Shown piece by piece: positions 32,538-44,129 of a stretch of DNA of 64,000 bases. A program made the translations under genes and the position numbers. Below the pieces are notes generated by a model. That model made no database searches, was not told the DNA's origin, and saw only the letters and a list, made by a program, of their open reading frames with translations. Position 1 is the first letter of the stretch; each line of letters starts with the position of its first letter. The stretch comes from Macrocystis pyrifera (taxonomy: Eukaryota > Sar > Phaeophyceae > Laminariales > Laminariaceae), in NCBI GenBank assembly GCA_031763025.1, contig JASSKH010000005.1, positions 6,911,966 to 6,975,965 of the forward strand. Direction: 5' to 3'.

Positions 32538-32645
32538 TGACTGCAGTCCCGCTTTGGAGGCAAATTACTCAGAACTTGGACTGGTTTTGTCTCCAAAGCG
32601 GAACTGGTTTTGTCTCCAGAGCAGGACCGCAGTCCTGAAACGGTC
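32538..32645. repeat. Repeat D copy
   Basis: GACTGCAGTCCCGCTTTGGA to GAGCAGGACCGCAGTCCTGA, with an internal partial duplication of TTTTGTCTCCA. Confidence 0.55.
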
Positions 32646-33529
32646 CTCTCCCCCGAGACGGCGTCTCTCTACGAGCGGCGAGTGCGAGCGAGCACGCAAG
32701 CTCCCAGCAGTGCGGCTGTCTATGATAGGTCTCATGTTGCGCCCATGCCGCATGTATTTGTGAAATTAAATAAAAAAACAACAACGACAACAGCCAGCTG
32801 TGAGTGAGATCGGGGATTTTTTTTTTTCGTCGAAACCAGCCGAAACTCGTTTTATATGCGAGCTGTGTACGGTACTTCGATCGCGTATTATATGTATGTA
32901 TGCATGTACGTATGACCCCTTGCGTCGTTTACTCCAACACCAATTTTGTATCGTACTCCCCCCCCCCCCCCCCCCCGCCACACACACACACACACACAAC
33001 TCACGCAGTGGTGGTCGTTGCGGCTATCCTCGGTTTTTAGTATCGTCGTCAATATTTTCTACGATTTTCCGCCCAGTCTGAAGGCCCAAGAGGGGTGGCG
33101 GCCTGGTACGTGATAGATCTTCCTGTTGGTTTCGTCGCTCTTTCGCTCTACAATTCCCAGAGTAGCACTGTTCACAATAGTCGGAACAGTAACGAGTACG
33201 ACCTGGTACAGGCAGTGCGTATCGTGTGTTTATCTACACGAAGGTGATGAGGGTATAGGTTGGATTATAGGGAAATCGACCTAATAGCAGGGTACAGGAA
33301 GCGAGGGAGCGAGAGAGATTAGGGAGAGGGGGGGGGGGAATGAATGGGTGTGCTCGCTTGTGCACGCACACTCGCTAGAGGGGGGGGGATGCGGGCGCGG
33401 TCACAGCGTCCTTTTTTACCTGTTGTTGTTAGCACGGCGGTGTCGCGTCGTGCAGAGCGTGATCGACGTGGCTCTGCTTCCAACCCCCCGGCTTTTGCGT
33501 GTCGTATACACACACCTGGCGTGATATTT

Positions 33530-34012
33530 TGTGCGTGGAAGAGGCGGAATTGAAGGCAGCGGTTGGAGGGGGCCTCGCCTTTATCCGGTCTCATCTTGTC
33601 TCGTCTCTTTTTCGTCAGGGGAGGCAAGGAAGGCAAAAGGCTGACGGCCTTGTTGTTTTGTCACGTGTTCTTTCTGTTACGGGGGTCCATAGTAAACAGG
33701 ACCAAATATTGTCGGTAAAAATAGGTAATTATGTAGGTTTTTTATGTGTACCGTAGGTCCTGTTAACTGTGGACCCCCGTAATAGGGCTCCGGCACCCTT
33801 GTGTGACCACGGACCCCTTGATTTTGAGAGTGTACCTGTGAAAACAACAACAATAACAACAACAACAAGGCGCGTGCATGGAAAGAGACGAAATTGAAGG
33901 CAGTGGTTGAATGGGAGCCCTCGTCTTTGTTCCGTCTGTTCTTGTCTCGTCTCGTTTCGTGCCAGGAGGCAACAAGACAGACCGCCTTGTTTTGTGACGT
34001 ATTCCTGCGATG
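33530..34012 (+). repeat. Direct repeat pair separated by MITE A
   Basis: GCGTGGAAGAGGCGGAATTG with GAAGGCAGCGGTTG and a TCTTGTCTCGTCTC block (33530-33670) recurs at 33873-34010. Copy 22 of MITE A lies between them. Confidence 0.5.
33676..33784. mobile_element. MITE A copy 22
   Basis: TGTTACGGGGGTCCATAGTA to GTGGACCCCCGTAATA. Confidence 0.85.
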
Positions 34013-34443
34013 GTGGTGGTGGTTTGTGGTGGTGGTGGTGGAGGTGGCGGTTGGCCGTGCTGCTGAGGTGCTTGCAGTAGGCTGTTGGTGGATCAGGCCG
34101 TGGGCTGAACCTTTGCCCCTCCGTGTCCGAAGCAAGAGCTGTTTCATAGCTATATATGAGTATAGTACATCAGTAGTATTGCTATTAATAGACAACACAA
34201 CTACAGCAGTAGTAGAGCACGCGCGGTATTCCAAAGGGACCCACCCCTATATACATGGGGTTCGACGAAATTCTCGATCTCACAGATGTTTACCTGGTAT
34301 TTTTTTTTTTTTTAATAACTGAACATAACGCGCTGCTGCTGCTGCTGTTGTGCTGCTGCATGACCAAAGTTACTGCTGTAAAGTAATATGTATACTCCGT
34401 ATCTCGAGCCTTGCCCGTTCACCCCCCCCCCCCCCCCCCCCCC

Positions 34444-34490
34444 GCGAGGGTCTATGGCCATACGGCTACGGGCCGTGCATGACATGAGCA
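34444..34490 (+). mobile_element. B element fragment, plus strand
   Basis: GCGAGGGTCTATGGCCATAC and GGGCCGTGCATGACATGAG after a C tract; reverse complement of the conserved B terminus. Confidence 0.5.
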
Positions 34491-35239
34491 CACACACACA
34501 CCCCCGCCTACCCCAGCCTACCCAAGCCTTTTACCCCAGCCGGTCGACCGTTTGGAAGGTCACCCAACCGACTTCCCAGAAAATTCGAGACACCGCTGAA
34601 AGTTGGCGGCTTGACCGCCTTCCGCCCCCAAAAGACACAATAACCCCCATTCTCTGCCAGTTTGCACCTTCTTTTTCCCGTTTTTTTTTTTTTCCCATTT
34701 TCCCATTTTCCTGCCTCGTATTCTCATTTTGCATATTTTTTTTTTGGTATCCGGCGTCTTTTGCCGGCTTTTCCGTGCCGCCGTTTTCCGTTTTTTGCCG
34801 CCGTCTCGTCTGTTCTACGTACTGCGAACGAACGAACGCGCATATTCCAACCTGAAAAGCGGAAACAATTAAAGCAATTAGGCTAAAAAAAAAAAAGATT
34901 AAGTTTGGCTGGATACGTAACAAAATAAGGTCCAACGAGGTTTCTTGTTTCTTGTGTTTGTTCGCCGACGTCCACTTCACCGCCCACCTCTAGATACCTG
35001 GGACAGGTCTGGCCGGCAATGTAAGCCCCGCTTGGACTCCGATGTGAATAGTGAACGTGGCTAATAGTGCCGGGCGCGACAAGAAAATAGCGACGATGCG
35101 GCACTTCCTGCTTGTCAAGCGAATATTATCAGGAAAATAGTGTATATGTACCAGGTATGTATCACCATGCTGCCTGCGTGTGTCGTGTGGTATGATGTAC
35201 GAGTATAAAAACGAAGGGGGGGCGGGGGGGGGGGGGGGG

Positions 35240-35445
35240 TGTACTCGGTAGGAGATATGTGCTTGATGTCATGCATGGCCGTAGTCGTATGACCATAGAG
35301 ACCCTCGCATCCCTGCAATGCCGGGACGGAGCATGTCGGGTTTTCACCGACCAGGCAGACATTGCTTGCACCAAACAAAAAGCGAAGCGAAATGTGAGGT
35401 GTCCGGCGAGTCGCATGAAGGGTAAGAGCTGCATCCTACTAAGAA
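35240..35445 (-). mobile_element. B element, truncated (~205 bp)
   Basis: Poly-G, GTACTCGGTAGGAGATATG, GCATGGCCGTAGTCGTATGA, GGGACGGAGCATGTCGGGTT, stopping at CATCCTACTAAGAA. Confidence 0.65.
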
Positions 35446-36127
35446 AACATGAGCTGTGAGATAGATGATCCGACGGTTTCGTCGCAATATAAGTTCGTGC
35501 ACATGTCCTCCGTACAGAGCGATTTCGCTTCGGACAAACACCGTCGCACGCACCCCGCACGACCAGTAGCTTTTTCTCGGGGCTTCTTTTCTATCGTGTC
35601 GACAGGTGATGTCGTGATCGCCATCATGTCTTTTTCGACCTTTTTTTTGTCCCTCTGATCCCCCCACAAAATGACTTGAGGCAAGCAACGAATGAGAAAG
35701 TTAAGTACCCCTTCTTGTGGACTTTGTAAAGCGGAAAATAAACGTCGAAAACTGTATTGTTTTGTTTTTGTTTTGTTTGTTTTTTTTTCCCGGGAGCGCG
35801 CAAACGAAGCAGTCCAGAGCCCGCCCAAGCTGTGGTACTGTAGGGTAGAGGAGGTGTATCCGAAGTGCAATCAATGTTCGTACGTAAGGAGATTCTTTTA
35901 CGCGCGAAACGCGCGGCGCGCAGGCAGCACTTTTTTCCGTTTTTTTTTTTCGTTTTTTTTTTTTCGTGTCAGTGTGTTGCGTACGCCGGCCACCTATTAC
36001 ATACTGGAAGCAAAATCTCATATCGGACAGGTGATGTACAGATAGATCATCTATAGATAGATCATCTAGACCCTGACCTACCGTTTAGTGCGATATCGTG
36101 CGGGATCTGTCAAGTACTTTCCTGTCC

Positions 36128-36211
36128 TAGTAGTGCAGTCCCGATTTGGAGACAAACCACTTGGAATTAGACTAGTTTGTCCAGAAATCGGGACTGCAGT
36201 GCTGAAGGGGT
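36128..36211. repeat. Repeat D copy
   Basis: TAGTGCAGTCCCGATTTGGA to AATCGGGACTGCAGTGCTGA. A clean palindrome with GACAAACCACTTGGAATTAG in the core. Confidence 0.7.
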
Positions 36212-36863
36212 TGAGCAAGCACCTGGAAACAGCAGTATTATAGTGTCGTATTAGAATATGTACCTACTGTAGTACAGATACATTCGGCTCCCCACTCGGC
36301 AACATGGGCTAATTCACAGTACGATGAAACACCTATCTATCTATCTATCTGCCCTGAATGGCATAGATTATCTACAGTGGTGGGAAACGATGATCTGTAG
36401 ACGATCTGTCCAGTTTTGTGGATTGTTTGATAAAAGACCGCAATTTTTGTCGGCCTTTTTTGAGATCGCTATACTACAGTAGTACGATTAATTAAACAAC
36501 AGGGTGAAAATAAGCCGCCTTTTTGTTTTTTTCGCCTTTTTTTTTTAAAGCCGCAGCCGCTGAGAGAGTGCTGGCGCTGGTTTCCGGGAGTTTTTTTTTT
36601 TTAGTTTCGGCGTCGCAAACGTGCCGCCGCCCACCATGCGCGCATGGCGCGAGGCTAACAACAAATTATTGAGGAAAACAGCAGTAGCACAAACTACTGC
36701 TGCTGTGCGCAATACAAGCTAAAGTGTCGCGTCCCACAGGGCAAACTCCAAGCGGCGGCGGCGGCGTCGTCTTTGGCTTGGCTATTTTTCCTCGCCATGC
36801 ATCTGTACACCACGCATAGGGTTTTGTCCCCCGCGCCGTTGCCGCGACCCGCCCTCGGCAGCA

Positions 36864-36904
<41 letters not shown>

Positions 36905-37203
36905 TACTGCTGTGCAGCTACAGCGCGCAGCAGCTGCGGGGCACACAGCCGCCCCCACCCACGTCCCCGCCCCCCCACTGGCGCGCGCGCGTCAGCTTTA
37001 TCCTTTTTTGCTCGCTGTCGCGGCTCGGAGCATAGGTCATCTCCTGCGGGGAGATACGCCCCTTCGTTCGCTCGCCGTCTGCACGACAAGTTGTCACGCA
37101 ATGTGTCATGTCAGGCCATCGTTCTTTTAGCCATACCACCCAGCGTCTTACGCGAATAATTCGGAGGCAGGAAAGCTCAGACGAGAAGCCACCGACCCCC
37201 CCT

Positions 37204-37204
<1 letters not shown>

Positions 37205-37238
<34 letters not shown>
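37205..37238 (+). repeat. Poly-C tract, 34 nt
   Basis: Uninterrupted C; no recognised element on either side. Confidence 0.9.
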
Positions 37239-37239
<1 letters not shown>

Positions 37240-37639
37240 CTTCACCCCGCCTGGCCGCGATGGCTAAACCGATGCATGATGATTTTTGGGGATGCGTGGT
37301 GTTTGGTCTACTTTTTTTCTTGTGGTGGTGTTTATTTACCCCCCGGCCGGGACACGCTGTGGCGCGCCGGGCTGGACTAAAAACGGCTCATCAATCGGAT
37401 AATCAAATGAAGGCACTACTTTTGCTTCGTTTCCTTTTCCGTTTTTTTTTCTTTTTCTACTGGTGATGGAACCGGTGTTTTCCTGTCGAAATATCTCTAG
37501 AACTTTCTGAAGGCACATGCGGCGATTGCGGGCAATTTGTTTTCTCATGGCACCACAGGTATAAAATATTTTTTTTCATGTACGCGGGTGCCAGGTACCT
37601 TTTTTGTTTTTCTTCTCCTTCCATGAGGATTTCTGGTGG

Positions 37640-37910
37640 TAAGTTTGAGGAGAGTTTTTTTTTTAGTCGGGCTCAACTTTTGAAGTGTTCGGCGTGAGAG
37701 AGTGTGGCCTTTCTACGTCCTTCGGTGTCCAGCCGCGGCTGACGCTTATTGGTCGTCCCCGTCCGTGTGGATTTTTGGTGCTAGTTTTGACGAGAGTTTG
37801 TTTTGAGTCGGGCTCAACTTTTGAAGTGTTCGGCGTGAGAGAGTGTGGCCTGTCTGTGTCCTCCGGTGTCACAGCCGTGGCTGACGCTCGGTTGTCCTCG
37901 TCCTTGTGTT
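37640..37910 (+). repeat. Two-copy tandem repeat, ~140 bp unit
   Basis: AGTCGGGCTCAACTTTTGAA then GTGTTCGGCGTGAGAGAGTG recurs once with GGTGTC(A)CAGCCG and GGCTGACGCT. Unknown function. Confidence 0.6.
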
Positions 37911-37954
37911 CAATGGACCAATATTTCAATCTTTCGATCAGCCGATCGAACATT

Positions 37955-38065
37955 TATAATCAATCAATCAATGAATCGATTTTCAATCAATCAATCAATC
38001 ACTCAATGAATCAATCAATCAACGAATCGATTATTCAATCAATCAATCAATCAATCAATCGATTA
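37955..38065 (+). repeat. (AATC)n microsatellite
   Basis: Imperfect AATC/AATG tetranucleotide run. Confidence 0.85.
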
Positions 38066-38110
38066 TTTATGCAATCGGTTTGGTCGGTCCAGATACCTGA
38101 ACGAAACCCT

Positions 38111-38111
<1 letters not shown>

Positions 38112-38164
<53 letters not shown>
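38112..38164 (+). repeat. Poly-C tract, 53 nt
   Basis: Uninterrupted C. Confidence 0.9.
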
Positions 38165-39876
38165 ACCGCGAACCCCAAAACCCTCATTCTCCTCTGCGTG
38201 TTAACAAATTCACACTCCTTAGTGTTGACCCCCGGCTTCACTGTCCCGGGAAAGGACACGCGCCCCTAGATGTATTTGGAGCGGATGCGCGGGGGGGTTG
38301 TCTTTTATTTGTTCAAGCAACGCAACGTTTTCGAGGCTGCTCTGTCCGTACTGCTCCCTCCTGCGAAATGTACCACGCTGGACGGAAATATAGGGACCGC
38401 TCTGTTGTTCATGTGCTTGTTGAAACTATACTTGTATTTCCGGACGGATTTGTATAGATAAATCAGTTTTTTTTTTTTTCCTTTTTTCGTTCCTGCGGTT
38501 TTGCAAGAGGGCATACGCTCAACACCGGAGCGGCATCGGGAACATTGGTTATATGTTACAATTTGAAGCATCATCGAATATAAATATATTATGTATGTAT
38601 GTATGTATGTATATGCATGCATACATACATACATCTGATACGACGTAGCACATGTTTGTTGCGCCCAGATGATTCAGTCAAGCTATGAATCGATCGGCCG
38701 AGGCAATCAAGCAATGATGCTGGCGTGCTGTGTTCTGCAGCCGCGCTGTGTTCTGTAGCTGAGTTGGGAAAAGCTGGCGCGCGACACAGCAGATAAACGA
38801 TCGGTGTGGGTGTGGACACACACACACACACACCAGGTATCAGTTGATCAACCGTTCAATCAGCCACATACAAATCAATCAAGTCGACGGACCCAACCGA
38901 GCCAGCCGGCCTGGCTCACGGACGGGGGACTGGTCACGAGACTCCCACCCCACTTCGCCCGGCACGTGGCGTGCTTCATTTTGCGCACTCCCTTCACCGC
39001 ACCTCTTGGGGAAGGTAGTCTCTCATACGTAAAGTTGTCCTCGTGTTAACTTTTGTCAATTGGTCAAATCGTGAAAAAAAAAAAGTACTGCATCGTAAAA
39101 GCGTGTGGCGGAGGGACAAAAAAAGAAAAAGCGGCGGCGGCGGCGGCGGGGGAAATAAAAAAACGGACACCAGAGGACGCAAAAATGGCGGCAAAGCTTC
39201 AAATTTCATTTTTAGCTGCTGATGCTGATGCTGCTGCTCGCAAGCAAGCAAGCAAGCAAGCAAGCAAACAAATTTATTTTTGACCTGTTGCATCAGCGAT
39301 GTCTGTGGGATCCTTTCATACATGCGCGAGAGAGATCGGCTCCTATACAGCAGACGCCTTCTTCCGTGTTGAATGGTTTTTAGCTTCGAGCGCCAGTACG
39401 ATCGAGTTGTCGGCAGACGGTTGATTTTTGTGTGTTCCCTTGTTTTCTGTTTTGTTTTTGTTTGCTGTGCGGCGCGCTATGGCAGCAGCTTGAACTTCTC
39501 CTTCTCTCGTTGTCTTTTTTTTTTTTTTTTTTTTTTAATGGATTTGTTTTTTTGTTAATGCTACTACTACTACTACTTGAATGTCTTTTAAATTTTGTTT
39601 TTCTGTTCTCTCACACGATACAGATAATAAATAGTGGTGTGCGGGCGGGATTACTTGGGTTGTGTGTGTGTGTGTTTTTTTTTTCTGGCTCGTTGGGCTT
39701 TTGGCAGAGGCAGTAAGTAAGAAGCGAGGCGGATAGGCTTTCAGTTTTTTGCGATGCGAGTAGAGGAGTGACGGGGGAAGGCGTGTGTCGTACAGCCTGT
39801 TTTAAACGCATGTCACGCCCACGACGGTACGTAGCGAAAGGAACGAGATGGAAAAACAGTAAATGCTTTTTTTTTT

Positions 39877-39920
<44 letters not shown>

Positions 39921-40365
39921 AGGACAGCAGGATAGACATACTACGCCTGCTGTAGGTGTGATGTGATGTTCGGTAATCCGTTTGGCATGGCATGACATGG
40001 CATGGTGGTGGTGGTTTGTGGTGGCGTCGCATTATAAGAATATTGGTGATGCGGTTGTGGTGGTTGCGGTGATGGGGATGGTGCTGATGACGGACATGGT
40101 CATGGTCATGTGATGATCAACCTGGTCGCGATGCCGATGGTTCATGGTATGTGGTGGTGATGCTGATGTTGCTGGTGGTGATGATGGTGGTGATAATAAT
40201 GATGATGTTTCGTGACGCCGAAAATGTTTCAGTGATCGGGAGCCAAGTTGCACACACGCCACGCCGGGCAGGCAGTCAGTCAGTCCTGACCACGATGGAA
40301 CATACCACACGATTCGACCGCTCACCCCTCCTCCTTCCGCTGCCCTCCTCCTCCTCCTCCTCCTC

Positions 40366-40396
<31 letters not shown>

Positions 40397-40475
40397 TCCT
40401 CCTCCCCCCCCGGCGCCCCTCTCCCCCCGTTCCCCCCTCCCCACCTACCCACCTCTCATGCCCTCTCGTGTTCAG

Positions 40476-42186
40476 TGCGACGGCCTTGCCCCCTGCCAAG
40501 CGTGCAAGAAGCGCAAGGTGGTGTGCCACTTCAGCATCAAGCGCCCGACAGGGCCTAAGAAGGCAGCACTCGCTGCCGCTGCCGCAGCCGCAGCCGCCCA
40601 AGCCGCCGCAGCCGCCCAAGCCGCGGCCGCTGCTGCCGCCGCTGCTGCTGCTGCTGCTGCCACCCCCACCCCCGCCCCTACGCCCACCTCTTCCTCGGCC
40701 TCGACCGCCGCCACCGCCACGACCGCCGCCGCTGTTGGTGCCGCTAGCGGCGTCGAAAGCACCCCCTCTCGTGCCAGAGACGTCATCGCGTCGCCTCGGG
40801 GGGGAGGCAAGCGCATCATCGGCCTCACCGACGGCGCGGGTGGGGGATCGGCCGCCGCGGGCGACGGAACCGGCGGGCCAGGCGGCGGAACCTTGACCAA
40901 TAAGAACGAGGGCGCCGCGGAGCACGACGCAGACGCGGAGGCGAGCGCGAAGGCGGACGAGAACGCGGACTTCAACCCGGTGGGGGTCTCCGCTGCCGCC
41001 CTGTCCGCGCGCGCTGGAGCCGCGACGAGGCAGACGGTATCGGTGGTGGCGGCTGGCGGCGGGGCAGGGGGGGCGGGCGGGGCCGGGACGAGGAAAGGTA
41101 GAACGCGCGCCGCGGCCGCGGCGGTGGCAGCCACCGCCACGGGTTCCTCCTCCTCTTCCTCCCCCGCTGCCACTGCCGCTGCCGCTGCTGCAGCAGGTGC
41201 CCCAGCCGCAGCAGGCACTGTAGGTACGGTGGCAAAGGCAGCCGCGGCCGCCGCAGCTGCAGCTGCCGTCTCGGGCGGCGCCAACGGTGAGGATAATATG
41301 ATGGACGACGGGATGGGAGACCTCGAGGACTGGGTCACCGGGCAGTACGGGTCCGAGCCCGAGCCTGGCGGGGGAGTCGAGGACGGAATGACCGGCGGGA
41401 ACTCGGGGGGGAAGGGGTGGAGAGGGTGGGAGAGCACGGACGGGAGGGTGGGCACCGCCGGCGCCGGCGAAGGGAGCGAGGCCCGGGCCGGGCTCCGACG
41501 AAACACCGGCGGCGGGGGGGAGCGCACGGGCCTCGAGTAGCGCCGCGCGCGGGAGAAGGGGTGGCGGCGGCGGCGGCGGCGGCGGTAGGGGAGGGGAGGC
41601 GGCGGTGGCGGAGCGGGGGGGGGGGGGGGGCGGGGGGGGGGCGGCGAGAACCCGAGCGCAACGCAAGCGGGGGCTTCCGGCAGGGATCGGAGGAGTCCGC
41701 CGAGGTGCTAGCGTCTGCCGCCGGCGCGGGGGGGGAGTGGGGAAGGCGTCCAAGCGCTTGGCGGTGGTAGGGTCGAAGGTGTTAGGCAGGCGGGGGCCGG
41801 GGGGGGGGGGCGGAGTCGGAGGTGGAGGTGGAGGAGGTGGGGATGCGGGCGGGAGGGGGAGAGAGGGGGGGGGGGGGGGGGGGTCGGGGAGAGAGGGACG
41901 CCGGCGGCGGTGGGGGCGGGAGGGGGCGAGGAAACCGGCGGCTGGCGCTGGATGTTCGGACGAGAGGCGGCGGCAGCGGCGGTAGAGCCGGCATCGGCGG
42001 CGTTAGCGTTAGCGTTGGTGTTGGCGGCCTTGGCGGCCTTGGCGGCGGCGGTGGCGGTGGCGGCGGCGGCGGTGGCGGCCACACGACCAGCAGCAGTCCG
42101 ATTGGCCAGGGCTTGGCGCCGGGAGCGTGGGAATCAACGAGGATGCTCGGCGAGCCGGAGCGGCACCTTCTTGACGTGTTCTTGAG
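40476..42186 (+). CDS. Zn2Cys6 transcription factor, exon 2 (frameshifts in G runs)
   Basis: Opens in phase 0 with CDGLAPCQACKKRKVVCHF, cysteines 3-6 of the Zn2Cys6 cluster and the basic linker SIKRPTGPKK. Long Ala-rich and Thr/Pro/Ser-rich low-complexity sequence follows, then the acidic EDNMMDDGMGDLEDWVTGQY. This frame stops at 41538. Coding character resumes in other frames (QGSEESAEVLASAAGAGGE near 41690; KASKRLAVVGSKVLG near 41750; APGAWESTRMLGEPERHLLD near 42115), with each switch falling in a G run. The donor AG|GTCAGT at 42187 leaves phase 2, which exon 3 completes. Either the homopolymers are miscounted or the gene is decaying. Confidence 0.75.
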
Positions 42187-42247
42187 GTCAGTCAGTGCGC
42201 ACAGTGGTGGCCTTGGTCGCCTCGTGAGGTGACGTCGTGCCCAGGGG

Positions 42248-42250
<3 letters not shown>

Positions 42251-42281
<31 letters not shown>
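42251..42281 (+). repeat. Poly-G tract, 31 nt
   Basis: Adjoins the start of a truncated B element. Confidence 0.9.
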
Positions 42282-42282
<1 letters not shown>

Positions 42283-42404
42283 TGTACTGATGTCATGCAC
42301 GGCCGTCTTTGTAGGACCATAGACCCCTTCTCGTATCTCTGCAATGCCGAGAGGCGGAGCACTTCGAGTTTTTTCACCGACCAGGCAGACGTTGCTTGCA
42401 AGAA
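42282..42404 (-). mobile_element. B element, truncated
   Basis: ATGTACTGATGTCATGCACG, then a diverged core, stopping at GTTGCTTGCAAGAA before another G tract. Confidence 0.65.
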
Positions 42405-42410
42405 GGGGGT

Positions 42411-42412
<2 letters not shown>

Positions 42413-42443
<31 letters not shown>
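42413..42443 (+). repeat. Poly-G tract, 31 nt
   Basis: Adjoins the next B element. Confidence 0.9.
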
Positions 42444-42444
<1 letters not shown>

Positions 42445-42978
42445 ACTCGATAGGAGAGATATACTCGATCTCATGGATGGCCGTAGTCGTATGACCATAG
42501 ACCCTCGCATCCCTACAATGCCGGGACGGAGCATGTCGGGTTTTCACCGACCAGACAAACATTGCTTGCACCAAGCGCGAAGCGCCGTGAGGTGTCCGGC
42601 GAGTCGCATGAAGGGTGAGCTGCATCCTACTAAGAACCGCTTGTGAGGCGGACTTGCATATGGATGACCGCTTCAATGAGGTAGTTTAATTTCTGGTGTG
42701 GGCACTTCCAGAGACAGCAATGGGAGTAAAATGTAACTGCCTCTTGGGTGCCTTACCTTGAACACTACGTGATACGATCAATTCCCTTGTGCAGAGTAAA
42801 GGTTCTTTACTTCGCACAAATGATCTAACTAGACGACCAGCTGTGGGCGACCGCCAAAAAAAAAAAAAAAAAAAAAACGGTACCCTGGATGTCTAGCTCA
42901 CGTAGTGAGCGGCATGTTTTACAGTGTCGTTGCCAACCGACGCCAACCCAACCCATATATAATATATATAATATCCGT
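42444..42978 (-). mobile_element. B element, longest uninterrupted copy
   Basis: From GTACTCGATAGGAGAGATAT through TTCACCGACCAGACAAACAT, CACTTCCAGAGACAGCAATG and a 23-A run to CGGTACCCTGGATGTCTAGC, ending at CCAACCCATATATAATATAT and then a G tract. It is the reference for the family. No ORF longer than chance. Confidence 0.7.
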
Positions 42979-43317
42979 GGGGGGGGGGCTGTCCCCCCGC
43001 GACCGTTGTTGTGACGGGTGCTGATGGCCACCGCTGCGATTATTTCACGGAGGGACGTTTTTTTTCTGTCGCCCTTGCTTTCTGGGACCCCACGCCGCTC
43101 GTGCTTGTCGTCCCTTTGCCCTTGGTTTGAGTTTTTTTTTTTGCATTCGAGTATATAGCTCCCCTGTTTTTTTCCGAACCTTCAACACGCGCCCGAAGCC
43201 TACCCCCTACCCTTTTTTTGATGCTCTAAAACGTGTTCCAACAGTAAGCCCAAGTAGTTTCTCCCCTCTGAATAGAATGTAAGTCGCGTTGGGGGGCAGT
43301 TCTAAATGTATACTGCA

Positions 43318-43520
43318 AAGAGTATAGCGCACTATTTTCAAGTGATTTGTCCCCCCCCCCCCCCCCCCCGAAAAAAAAAAACAAAAACTGGGTCTCGGTT
43401 CTAGAGGGGCTCCATAGATGAAAGTCCTTGTTTTTTTGCCGCAAAGAGTACGCCATACTATTGCCGAGTAGGTTATCCCCCGAGGCCAAGGTTCTGTCCC
43501 GAAGAGGTGAAGCGAGAAGT
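43318..43520. repeat. Repeat D-like remnants
   Basis: CACTATTTTCAAGTGATTTG with poly-C and TGGGTCTCGGTTCTAGAGGG, then a second remnant TACTATTGCCGAGTAGGTTA. Confidence 0.4.
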
Positions 43521-43594
43521 GAACCCTTTGTGCGCTGTGACAGCGAGTACCCACTCCAATACTCCCCGAGAACATGCGGGGGGGGGGGGGGGGG

Positions 43595-44059
43595 TGGGTA
43601 CTCACTGCCATGCATAGCCGTGGTCGTTTGACTATAGACCCCCCGCATCCCTACAGTGCCGGGACGGAACACGTCGGGTTTTCACCGACCAGGCAGACAT
43701 TGCTTGCACCAAGCGCGAAGCGCCGTGAGGTGTTGGGCGAGTCGCGTGAAGGGTGAGCTGCGTTTTTGCTATTAATAAGAACCTCTTTTGAGGCGGATTT
43801 TCGCGCGTGTAAAATTTCAGCGTCAATGAATTGATTTCTTCTCTGGTTGTGACCACTTCCGGAGTCAGCAATGGGTTTACTATCATACACACTACGTGAT
43901 GCGATCATCTCCCATGTGCGGAGATAAGATTCTCCCCGCACAAAAATGATCCAACTCCACCGCCAGCCGTGGTGACCGCCAAAAAAAAACCAAAAAAAAA
44001 GAAACAGTACCCTGGTTGTTTAGAACACGAAGTGAGAGGCGTGTGTTTTACATGTACAT
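43595..44059 (-). mobile_element. B element
   Basis: Between G tracts of 17 and 20. GGTACTCACTGCCATGCATA at the start, usual core, to GAGAGGCGTGTGTTTTACAT. A TATTAATA insertion at 43770-43777. Confidence 0.7.
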
Positions 44060-44129
44060 GGGGGGGGGGGGGGGGGGGGTGAAAAAAAAAGAAGTCAGTC
44101 TCGTTCGTTCTTGCCCCCCCCCCAAACAC

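Larger units (their letters stand above)
8553..40475 (+). other. 31.9-kb intron splitting the Zn2Cys6 domain
   Basis: Donor GTGAGT at 8553 and acceptor GTGTTCAG ending at 40475, preceded by ~120 bases of CCT-rich pyrimidine. The stretches 8553-11400, 12380-13600, 15400-16090, 18630-20230, 21400-23040, 29000-30130 and 36220-40300 hold no recognised gene. They contain microsatellites and many short TACCTGGTA, TACAGCAGTA and TATTAATA motifs. The rest is occupied by families A, C, D and E, LINE pieces and a FNIP-repeat gene fragment, listed separately. Confidence 0.75.

Noticed and set aside
35865..36056. Small plus-strand ORF with a Phe-rich segment as a membrane protein
   Set aside because: The hydrophobicity comes from poly-T runs; no other support.
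37955..38065. CRISPR-like or regulatory array
   Set aside because: Simple (AATC)n microsatellite; no spacers.
40032..41753. 573-codon minus-strand ORF, Pro/Arg/Gly rich
   Set aside because: Antisense shadow of the GC-rich, Ala-rich exon 2; composition only, no splice or domain support.
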